A stretch of DNA of 64,000 nucleotides from Prinsepia uniflora (Eukaryota; Streptophyta; Magnoliopsida; Rosales; Rosaceae): the NCBI GenBank assembly GCA_032719365.1, contig CM064862.1:55209840-55273839 (forward strand), read 5' to 3'. The position numbers were made by a program, and so were the translations under genes. Within the stretch, counting starts at the first letter, position 1. The number at the start of each line of letters is the position of its first letter. The notes under the pieces were generated by a model that was not told the origin of the DNA, did no database searches, and was given only the letters and a program-made list of their open reading frames with translations. Below are positions 33,005 through 43,502 of the stretch, in pieces.

Positions 33005-33485
33005 TGTGGAACCCAAAATCGCCAGAAGAATGTGAAGCTGCCACGTGACCCATAATTCTAAGAATGACCAAATTGCCCCTGGCAATAATATTTGAACCCC
33101 AAGCACCGGACATGGCCCAAGCCCACAATGCTTACATAGCCTCAACATTGGGCCCAAACCAGGATGACATGTGGAAGCCTCTCCACCCTCGATTTGTATA
33201 ACACATGTTAGCATGCAAATTGAGGAGTATTTGTCCCACATTGAAAATATGGAAATTGAACATCTCACTCACCCCTATATAAGAGGTACACATTTCTCAA
33301 TAAAAATAAGTCGATTCTTCGCTTCGAAGTATATCATTTTCCTCTCTCAAAGCTAACTTAGGCATCAGAGTGTTTTTGGTCGAACAACCCCCTCGGAGAA
33401 TCGATCGAGGTAACGATAGCTAATTGTTTGCTGTTTGCAGGAATTGTGAGGACTTTTCGCGGCGGGTTCGATTTCTGCTTCAACA
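33005..33485 (+). repeat. Left LTR of outer element
   Basis: It runs from TGTGGAACCCAAAATC to TTCTGCTTCAACA (481 bp). A CCTATATAAGAGG TATA box is at 33275-33287, about 30 bp before the probable transcription start. The sequence after it, ATTGGTGCTTCCATTGAGAG, occupies the primer-site position. I cannot assign the tRNA. Confidence 0.9.
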
Positions 33486-33540
33486 ATTGGTGCTTCCATT
33501 GAGAGCCGATTGAGAAATACTCAAGGGGAGCTCTCACGAT

Positions 33541-33850
33541 CGTTCATCGTTCATCATACTTCGTTCGTCGTTCATCGATAATGTTCGAAGTTCTTGAACG
33601 TTGTTCATCGTTCTTCAGCTATGTTCATCGTTCATCGTACTTCATTCGTCGTTTATCGACTATGTTTGGAAGTCCTTGAACGTTGTTCATCAGTCGCATT
33701 CATCGTTCATCGTACTTCATTCGTTGTTTATCGACTATGTTTAGAAGTCCTTGAACGCTGTTCATCAATCACGTTCTTCGTTCATTATACTTCGTTCGGC
33801 GTTCATCGACTATGTTCGAAGTTCTTGAACGTTGTTCATCGTTCGTTGGA
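33541..33850 (+). repeat. Tandem repeat of about 75 bp in leader
   Basis: Four units contain CATCGTACTTCATTCGTCG, TTATCGACTATGTT, and GAAGTCCTTGAACG-like blocks. CATC(G/A)TAC-type starts are at 33552, 33633, 33708 and 33783, spacings of 81, 75 and 75 bp. They sit just downstream of the primer-site position. Confidence 0.85.
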
Positions 33851-33959
33851 ACTTTCCGTTAATCCTCGCGATTCAACGTGGTTAGGGCACGACGATTCAT
33901 TCGATCATTTAAAGGTAGTGTTTCAGCCTTTGCAGCTCGAAAAGGAAGCAGAGAATGCA

Positions 33960-35070
33960 TTGTGTCGTTAGAAGAGCATCAAAGCCTTCGCTCCTGCGAA
34001 GCACCAATGCCTTCACCCCAGTGAATCATCCAAAGCCTTCGTTTATGCGAAGCATCCAAAGCCTTTGCTCCTGCGAAGCATCCAAAGTCTTCACTCCTGC
34101 GAAGCATCCAAAGTCTTCGCTCCTGCGAAGTATCTAAAGTCTTCGCCCCGCGAAGCACCAAAGCCTTCGTCCAGCGAAGCACCAAAGGCTTCGCCCCACG
34201 AAGCACGCAAAGCCTTCGCCCTGCGAAGCACCAAAGCCTTCGCCCTGCGAAGCACCAAAGTCTTCGCTCCGCGAGGCACCAAAGCCTTCACGCTAGTGAA
34301 GCATCCAAGCCTTCGTCCCGCGAAGCACCAAAGCCTTAACCCTAGCGAAGCATCTGAAGATTTTGTTCCTGCGAAGTACCAAAGCCTTCGCTCCTGCGAA
34401 GCACCAAAGTCTTCACCCCAGTGAAGCATCTGAAGCCTTCGCTCCCGTGAAGCACCAAAGCCTTGGCCTCGTGAAGCACCGAAGCCTTCGTCCCCTCGCA
34501 GCATCAAAGCCTTCGCTCTCGCGAAGCACTAAAACCTTTGCTTCTGCGAAGCACCAAAGCCTTCGCCCCTTCGAAGCATCTGAAACCTTCGCCATGCGAA
34601 AAACCAAGGCATTCACCCTTGCGAAGCATCCAAGCCTTTACTGATACGATGCACCAAAACCTTCGCCATGCCAAGCATCAAAGCCATTGCCATGCGAAGC
34701 ACCAAAGCCTTCGCCATGTGAAGCATCAATGCCTACGCCATGCGAAGCATTCAAGTATTTTCCCAGCAAAGCACCCAAGCCTTCACCCTGCGAAGTATCC
34801 AAGCCTTCACCTTGCGAAGCACCCATGCCTTCCTCATGTGAAGCACCCATGCCTTCGTTCTTCAAAGCATCCAAAATTTTGCCCTACGAAGCATCAATGT
34901 CTTCCTCCGGGAAACATCTCAGGCCTTTCCTTCAGGAAGTAATCAAAGCCTTTCTCCAGAAAGCCTGCGAAGCCTTTCTCTCAGAAGCACATCAAGACCT
35001 TCCACCTGGAAGCACTTCAAGCCTTCCTCCAAGAAACAATCCAAGTCTTCACCCCAGAAGCAATCCCAGA
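33960..35070 (+). repeat. Minisatellite of 24-26 bp hairpin units
   Basis: More than 40 imperfect units of the form GCGAAGCACCAAAGCCTTCG with a 3-6 bp linker occupy about 1.1 kb. Each junction forms CTTCGC-n-GCGAAG, a 6-bp perfect inverted repeat. Linkers vary (CCCT, CTCCT, CCAT), and units decay toward the right end. Because many units are 24 bp, long ORFs appear on both strands (for example 34091-34507 on minus, 34065-34424 on plus). These are products of the repeat, not genes. Confidence 0.9.
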
Positions 35071-37155
35071 CTCTTTCTGGGAACCACTCTAGACCAATTG
35101 GAGTAAAAAAGCTCTCAGTGGATGTTGATAGCTGCATTGGGGGCATTTGACAGACCTACAAGTGCAGAAGCTAATTCAAACAAATAAAAAGTTTGTAGAG
35201 GAAACTTCACACAAGAATTAAAAATTCAAAATTTTCATTTCATTATTTGGAAAATGGTTGGCAAATCACATGTCGATTACTCACACCAAGCATTCAATGT
35301 TGAAATGAAAATACAATCATGGATAAGAAGCAACTACTCAATGAGAATTCTGGGGGCAAGGCACCAATGCCTATCATCCTTTGAGACTCGGTCCATTCTT
35401 CAGCCGAAAGTAGAGGGAAAGCCATCCACCATTCCTGACCTCAAACTCTTACTCCAGCTCCAGCTCTTTGGAAGGGACTCCGTTGCAACTCATCATACCT
35501 AACTTTAGCTCCTTATTTTCTTTTCGGAGCAAAGTTGTGGGTGCATATGATAGTAAAAACCATTCAAGCCTCAAATAGCTGGATTTCAACCCTTGTTAAG
35601 TTTTCCACTTACAAAAACTTCACCAAGTGCTCGGAAGGACTGATGGAAAGTCTGCATCTGCTAGATGACCTTGATAAGCCATAACAACCAGGAAATGGCC
35701 TCGAGCACACTTGGAAGGCAATTCAGGACTTGACTTATTCTCTGAAGGATAGTCAAGCTTCTGTTTTGATGTTCTTCTTCAAGATGGTGGCAATTGTCAA
35801 ATACACTTGAGTGCTCAGCTACTCATTGACCAAGCTTTTGGAAAGTCTTCCACCGTCCAAGATTTTTGAAAATAAAACTTTCCGCCTCAACTGATGACCA
35901 AAGGAGGAAGTCGTTATATTGTCCACAAGCTGGATTTTTTCCCTTGCAACATCTGAGTGTCCATGTGGAAGAGCATCTTTCGTCAAGCTCCACAAAGACA
36001 TCATTAGAAAGTCAATCTGATTGCAAACTTTCCATGCCATCAATTCTTCGAGTCCCTCAAATTGAATATCCACCCCTCAAAATGGATTCTGGCTACACGA
36101 ACCACCACACTCTCACAATGCAAGTTTCCCAAATTGCTCCAAGTATACACCTTGCCGCATTTTAAAGTGATCGCCTTGGAAAAATAAACCAGTCGTCGCT
36201 TGGATCATTGCTAGCGAATGCTCAGAGCTATCACGAGTATGCCAAAAATGTAGGACTAACAGTATATAAAATTTTATATATAGCATCGATAATTGACACA
36301 ATCTCTGACAACTACTGCCATTCATGTGCTCCACTCCTCATGCGAGCAAAATACCTCATGGCAAGGGTCAAGCGCAACATGACATGTGCCCAATCCGAAC
36401 TATCAGCTTCAGCCTCCAATCCGAGTTCAACGTATGGCGTATCTCCATTGACACTAACAAGAGTGTCGTCAAAGGCGAGCCCTGTCTGCCTGATGCACCA
36501 CCCAGTAATGAACATGTGGAGATGTTTTGTCGGTGATTGGACAAAAGCCAACCAGCGTTGGCCCACTACTGACCCTCCAACTAAAGCCCGACGCATGACA
36601 CCTTCTGTAGTAGCCAACCGACATCCACTCAAGCCAATCTGTGCCTAACATGTGGTGGTTAATAGTGGCACTAACAGAGCCGCCGACAATGGGGAGCTCC
36701 CCCTGCTTGATCAACCACTCAAGAGCGAACACGTGGATTCACTTCTCGGTTATAGTGTACTAACAACCACCACATTTATTCCTCGCCAATGAAGAGTTTT
36801 GATTCTATAATAGAAGTTACAAACTGCCACAATTGAATGAGGGAATAAATTGTGCATCATCAATGGGAGAGTTAATTGGAGGTTACAAATTCCTAGATTA
36901 GTTGGAGAATTAACCTCAAATGATCAATTAACCAAGTCCAAGCAAGGAGGTACAACAGAGACACATATTGGACTCCAAGACCTCAAGCATATTTACGTCA
37001 TTTTGATGTGACATTTCGAACTCAACGGAATTTATCATACACAAGAACAACGGTACAATGAAATTGAAGATCAAGTGCAGTCATACTCCCATATATAATT
37101 TATCAGGACCACAATACAAATTACATCCCTTAGGATTCACTGAATTCCTAAGCGA
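35071..37155. other. Non-coding 3' internal region of outer element
   Basis: No gag, pol or other domain was seen in any frame. A TTGGGGGCATTTGACAGACC stretch at 35137-35156 resembles the GTGGGGGCATTTTTGG start of the right LTR and may be a relic of an LTR boundary or polypurine tract. ORFs of up to 146 codons (36208-36648) have no known motifs. Confidence 0.5.
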
Positions 37156-37291
37156 TGTGGGGGCATTTTTGGAACTCAAAATCACCGGAAGAATGTGGAG
37201 CTGCCACGTGGCCTATAATTCTAGGAATGACCAAATTGCCCCTGGAAATAATATTTAAACCCCAAGCACCGGACATGGCCTAAGCCCACAA
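37156..37291 (+). repeat. Right LTR of outer element, first part
   Basis: It starts TGTGGGGGCATTTTTGG and matches the left LTR up to GCCCACAA, where the triple-LTR array is inserted. The remainder of the LTR resumes after the target duplication at 62013. Confidence 0.9.
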
Positions 37292-40226
37292 TGTAACGAC
37301 CCGTCCCAAATTCCATGATTAGATTAGTGACTAATCACGATTATTGAGGTTAATCGGTGGTTAGTTAGGCTAAATCGGACAAACGATGCGAAATGATTAT
37401 TTTGCCCCTGATGGTGGCAAAACGTTGACTTTTCGTTCGGACGGTCAAATGGACTTTGACCGATGACCGTGACGTAGTTCGTGACGTCATGAGTTCATAG
37501 ACATGTGGCACGTTCAATTCCGATGTTCGAGGAGGAAGTTATGTCGTTCAGAAGTTTAGGGGCATTTTGGTAATTTTGGTTAAAAAGGGGCAAATGTTGA
37601 CTTTTTGACCGGGAAGTCCGATGGCCGAGGGCCGAAGACCGTTACGTAGATCACGACGATACGAATCCGTAGACAGGCAGCACGTCGAATTCGAACGTTC
37701 GACGGCGAAGTTACGGTTCACGGAAGTTCCATGTTACTATTCACGACGACACGTTTTACGAGACAAAAAGTGCAGTTTTGTCTCTTGTGGGCCCAGCTTT
37801 TTAGATAGCCAATGGATGAGTGACAAGTGACACCCATCCACTGGCCAATCTCACACATACATGCATACCATCCCTTCATCGATCATTCTTCATTTCAAAC
37901 CCATTTTCCCGATCTCATTTCTCTCATCTGTGCAACCCAAACATCCAACCCTCACCCTATGATCATGACAGAGAGACCAGAGGGGGAGAGGAGGACCGGT
38001 GAAGCGTGGTGGCCAGCCAGGACGAAGCCACCATGCAGGGTGGAGACCCAAACCCGAACGGGTACCCGGTTAGACCCAAATCTCCCATTTTGTCGATTTT
38101 TACATTAAGGATAGTTTTGGTTGATTAGGGAATGTTTGTTAGATTGTTTAGGGCGTATAGAGATGGTTTTGAAAAGGGGTTGACGGCTGTGAAGCCTGGG
38201 GACGGAATGAAAACAGGGGCCGTGAGGGGGGTGATTTTTATGGATTGATTTAGGAGGTTTTAATTGGTTTTGTTAATTGGAATAGATAGAAAACTTGAAA
38301 ATAGGAATTTAGGAATTGAAATGGAGGCAAACGGACGAGATTTGAGGGAGTAGGAACGCTGAACCGGTTCCGCCGGTTCAGCACAGTGACCGGACTGGAC
38401 AAGCAGAAAAAAAACCGGTTTTCCTGAGGTTGATGGTGATAAATAGTGTTTTTGACCTTCTAGGGGCTCGTGAGGACGCGTGGGCCATAATTTGGGAAAG
38501 TGTTCAACATGGGAAATCTTCATGTCAATCGGACACAGTCCCGATATGTTTCGGGGCATCGGAAGGTTTAGGGTCGCCTTAAAAATAGTTAAAAGTTCGG
38601 GAAAATTACGGGGCTTTGATGGGAGGTTAATTAAGTAGTTATTAACCTTCTATTAAAATTTGGACAGGTTTGGGAGTCCCGATAATGGTGATCGGCTTGG
38701 GGAGCCGAATGGCACCCAAATCGAGGCGGCAGCTCGGACGGTCTGTGAGTGGACCTTGTTTTCTAAATTGGTGCATGCATAATTGTTTATTATATGTTTT
38801 AAATACTTGTTTGTGATTCCATGAGTGCATTTGGATGTGTGGTTACGTATAGGCACATATTTCGAGGTTTCGGCCCTATACGGTGTCTATACGGGTCTGT
38901 ATGTCTTTATTGGTCTAAATGAAAAGGTTTTGGATTTCTAAAGGATAAACTCGGGTATGAGACCCATTTGGTTTTGTCTCGGGCATATGACCTTAGATAT
39001 CGGGCACGGTGACCAGCTGATGTCATATGTTCGGGCACGAGACCCAGTTATTTTACGGTTTATGATTTCGGGTCAGGGACCCTAGATGGATTTCCAAGTT
39101 CATGACGGTTTACGGGAACCGGCATGAACTCTGGAAAGGTCATTGTGGTTCATGATGGTTTACGGGAACCGGCATGAACTCTGGAAAGGTCATTGTGGTT
39201 CATGACGGTTTATGGGAGCCGGCATAAACCTTTGTCACGTCATTCTGGTTCATGACGGTTTATGGGGACCAGCATGAACCCTGGTTATGTTATTACGGTA
39301 CATGACGGTTTATGGGAACCGGTATGTTACCTCGGTTATGTTATTACGGTACATGACGGTTTATAGGAACCGACATGTTACCTGGTTATGTTATTACGGT
39401 ATATGACGGTTTATGGGAACCGGCATGTTACCTTGGTTATGGATATTATGGATCATGACGGTTTAGGGGAACCAGGCATGAATATTATGTTATGTATATA
39501 TATGTTCATCTACCTTCCTTTACTACTATTATCTCCTCCGGGGAGGGTCGTTAGCCTGGGTGGACCCCGGAGTAGTCACGGAGCACCGACTGAGTGGAGT
39601 CACCCCCCAGTTGGGTTCCTTACTCTCAGGAAGGCTATGGTTACTATTACCTCGGGTAGGGTTAGTGGTCTGCGGACATTGATCTTGACTTTGAGAAGAC
39701 TCGGATTGAGACCTGGGTACCACGCGCGTAGCTTTGGAAACCGTGACAGGATTGGTTGTGTGAATTATATGTATATATGATGTATGCTATATGAGATATA
39801 TGATATGATGTATGATGTGCGTTTACACAGGATTTGGGCAGTGGCCCGTATGGTCGATTTCATTGTGGTCCTTTCGACCTTGGTTTATTTCTGATTTGGG
39901 CTTAGTTCCCACATGTGGTCCGTTTGGTTAAATGGTTTTCGAATGCATGCATGCTTTTTAGTGAAGGGTACAAATGTCTTATAATTTTTTTTTATAAACT
40001 CTTGTTTTGTCCACTCACAGCTTTTATTGTTTTGACTGCCCTTCAGGTTGACATCGGATGTGGACTGTAGCAGCGGCCGAGATATCACATACCTCCTCCG
40101 GATCCTGGCATACTCTGATAGCGCGGGAGGGCAAAGGTTGGAAATATCCCTTGTCTGACACTCTGTGTCAGACGGGAGCAGAGTCATCCCACGTTAATCC
40201 CGGGGAGATTGGGATGGGTCCTGTCA
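37292..40226 (+). repeat. LTR1 of array
   Basis: It is 2935 bp, starts TGTAACGACCCGTCCCAAAT and ends GGGTCCTGTCA. It differs from LTR2 at many sites in the first 480 bp and hardly at all after that. Confidence 0.95.
39090..39480. repeat. 50-bp tandem repeat in LTR1 (8 units)
   Basis: Units of about 50 bp have the form CATGACGGTTTATGGGAACC with GGCATGAAC or GGCATGTTACC and a TTATGTTATTACGG tail. CGGTT and AACCG within each unit can pair. The same 8 units occur in LTR2 (45301-45690); LTR3 has 7 (60930-61265). Confidence 0.9.
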
Positions 40227-40229
40227 ATG

Positions 40230-40240
40230 TGGTATCAGAG
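40230..40240 (+). other. Primer binding site, first internal region
   Basis: TGGTATCAGAG begins three bases after LTR1 and fits the initiator-Met tRNA, with T in place of the usual C at the next position. The second internal region has the same site at 46441-46451. Confidence 0.85.
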
Positions 40241-43200
40241 TAGGGTTGCTCATGTTACTCTGAATTCCAGAGTGTATTTTGCGCGATACTCCGTACGCAG
40301 GTCGAGGATGTGATATCTCAAGTGGCTACAGTTCGTTATCAACCTGATAGTTAGGGTGCCACTATGATAGTTAGTAGGATGGAATCGTGATATGTCTTGG
40401 TTCGGCACTAGATGCCGAGGTTGCCATAGTTCAGTCAGGGTTGACAGTATGGGACCCTATGAAAGGATGAACGTAGTATTACGTTAGAGTTTTGGATCGT
40501 GAGACGGTTAGTTGGGATCGTCTTTCACGATGTCGTAGGATCGGTTCCGACGACTGGATTCGAGGAATCCTAGTTGATTGACGGTAGGAGTGGATTGACG
40601 TCTTTACGATGTCGATACTGCGGGGTCAGTCAGATTGTGGATTGTATTGCAGTTGGGTTCAGAGTGACTCTAGGTGTGATTGTGGAACCCTACCTTGGTG
40701 TGTATGGTTCAGAACGGTGAGTTGGCGAGTGGTGTGACTTTGACGACTATTTGGATTTGGATTCGTTAGTCGGTCTAGTCATGTCAGCTTGTGTTGGGAC
40801 TGCACTTCGCAGTCGGGGTTGTACTTGTCGGTTAAACTTAGTTGGTTGTCGTGCTACACAGTTGTGGTTTGGTGCAACTAAGGTTATGGATGACCTGGTA
40901 GACGACATTGGGTTAGTCAAGTTGTGACTGGTTAGTGATTGGTTGGACAAGTTATCAAGGTTGGTACTTGTCGATGGAATTCCGGAATGGGGATACAGAA
41001 TGGTTAAATACGGGCGGTTGATTCCGTTCGATGCGGAGTATCGATTGTGATGTCTGGTGGTTTGGTCTGCACGAGTCGGTGGCAGGCACTACTACCGAGA
41101 GTGGTCAAAGTTACGATTGTTGGGAATCGGGGATGCTCAGGGAACGTGTCCTTTTCTCGTATGCGTTATCAGGGTGACTGTACCCAGAGTTGTCGGGTAC
41201 GAGGGAGGCAGGGTTTCTCCTATTCGCGCAAAGGTACGGATAGTCGCTCGGTATGAGCGGAGATTCAGGGTTGTCAGTTTTGCACACGGTGTGCTAGCGT
41301 CAGTACTGATGCTAGTGAGGATGCTTGTGTGCTGATGCTGACAGGTGATAGTGATGGTGTACTGGTACTAGTGCTGGTGCTGGTGCCGGTGATCATGATG
41401 ACGATGAGTTACGGATCGGGATGTGACATCTGTCGTGATGGGCATATGTTCGGTATCTGTGGTCCCAGAGTGGATCTCAGATAGCGTTAAATTGGTTAGG
41501 GGACACGTGGTTGATGTCCAAGCGTGTTGTTTCCAGTCTTGTTGGAACTTCGGAATCGCTAGATGTTGCGATTGAGGTGACGAGTGGAATGCGGGCTTTC
41601 CACATGAGTAATGGGTATTTCGAAGTCGTTTGGGTGACTTCTCAGGTTCTACCATAATTGATGATGGTAGATGATGTTGATGATGTAAATGTTGTTGGTT
41701 TCCACTAGTACACCGATCGTGTATTGGTTGGTGGACCAGTGATTTATCTTGGGCCATCCGGAGAATTGAGTATATCGAAGTTGGATGACTGAGATTTCTC
41801 ATTTTCTGCTTGGTGGCAGACGCTGTTGGTTTACATGATGTGGTGAGTGCAACGGGGTTTTGGTTTCATTCACGTAGGATGAATTTTGTTGTCATAGTCT
41901 TGTATCATCCTTGATTTTCCACGGTGGAATGCCAAGGATCGATACGAGGTGATTGGGGAGGACCCACAGTCTCGACGTGTCTCGTCGTTGACTAATATGT
42001 TTAGATGTGGGAAATAGTTAAGGACTTTGGTCGGCGTGACGATTCTCGATCGTGACGTCTGTGGTCGGTTGACGTAGTGATGGATCTGGATCGTGACCTT
42101 GATGATCCAGACAGGTGGAGAGTTTATCACTCTTACTTGGATAGTTTGAGTGAGGATGTTGGGATTGAACTTCTTTTCGAAGTGAATCCCTTATGGTAAA
42201 TTACTCAGGTGAATAGTTTTCCGACGTGGTCGGATATGGTCAGTCATAGAGATGTGTCGATATTGGGATTGGCTTCCCTATGAAGTCAAACAAAGGTATT
42301 GAGGTAATTGTTTAAACGGGTAACCGAGAGGTTCGGTTTTGGTACGTCTCGGTAGAGGAGAATGATATTTCAGGTTTTGGAATCAGATTTCTGGATGACG
42401 ATTCAAGATTTGATTTTGGAACTTGAAAGAGGATTTCTGGATTTGGGTTTTGGAATCGGATTCTGGGTGACGATTCAGGATTTGATTCTAGAGCTTGACT
42501 GTGGATTTCCTTTTATGGATTTGAGTTCGGAATGGTCATTTCAAATACTAATTTACGGAATGATGATTTCGGATTCGAATTTGGAAATGGTTATGGATAT
42601 GATTTCTGGGTTTGGATTCGGGATTTCTTATGAAATTGCGGATTCGGATTCGGATTTGGAAATAGATAATGGGTTGGAGTTTCGATTTGTCTAGTCCGGG
42701 ATTGGACAAATGGACTCCATTATAGAAACATGATTGGCTATGACCTAGGTGGCTGTAGTCTGGTTGATGGGTAGATGCACGTACCTTGTGCGTTGTTCGA
42801 GGTACGATACCAGACAGACTTGTGATGCCTGGTGACGGATATAGGTTATAACCGTAGTAAGTTGGTGAACGTGTTGGTAGTTGGATTGGTTCCGATACCA
42901 TCGGATTAGTTGAGGTCATGAACTGGACGTTGGATACTGTGCACTGGGTCACGGTATTTCTGATGGGTCTGGTTACACACAGGTCGAGTGTTTTGTGGGT
43001 AAGTGTTTACTCATGGTTGAGTCATTTGGTGGTTAGTATAACCACAAGTGGTTATAGTGTTAGTTTCGACTGACGACTGTCAAGTGGTGACGGTTTGTCA
43101 AAGGTGTCATCGTGGATCGATTAGTGAGGTCTCGTGACTCCTAGCGGGAGCAGACGTCAGGATAGATTGGTGTTGAGCAAGGAACCATCGATTTTTTGTG

Positions 43201-43428
43201 TCAACGAAATAGTAGATTTGACAAGTGGTGTCAATTCGTAACGGGTGGTTTCTGTCATTCGATGTGATCGAATGCAGTCGATGCGACGTGAGTGTTAGTG
43301 GTATGCTTGGGTACAAGTAAGTATTGTTTTGGCTATTGGGTGTACTAGTGTACACATGTTTCGAGGTCAATTCTACTTTCCACGAGGTGGATGTGGAATC
43401 AAGATAGTGGAGTTTCGGGAATGAAACT

Positions 43429-43502
43429 AATTAAGGAGGGAAGAACGTTTGGAACTAGGTCGGTTGGAATTTCGAGGATGAAATTAATTAAGGAGGGAAG
43501 GT
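43429..43502 (+). other. Duplicated polypurine tract
   Basis: AATTAAGGAGGGAAG occurs twice, at 43429-43443 and 43486-43500, 57 bp apart. Only the second copy abuts LTR2. The same pair recurs before LTR3. Confidence 0.85.

Larger units (their letters stand above)
40227..43502 (+). other. First internal region, non-coding
   Basis: It is 3276 bp with no gag, protease, reverse transcriptase or integrase pattern in any frame. Its second half is related to the pol-less internal region of the gag-only element (13660-15517). ORFs such as 41368-41802 (minus) and 42362-42694 (plus) recur unchanged in the second internal region simply because the two regions are copies, so recurrence is not evidence of coding. 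Confidence 0.8.

Noticed and set aside
34065..35106. Several ORFs of 90-139 codons on both strands encoding EAPKPSPC-like repeats
   Set aside because: They are a by-product of the 24-26 bp minisatellite, whose unit is often a multiple of three. Frames change along the array and both strands stay open.
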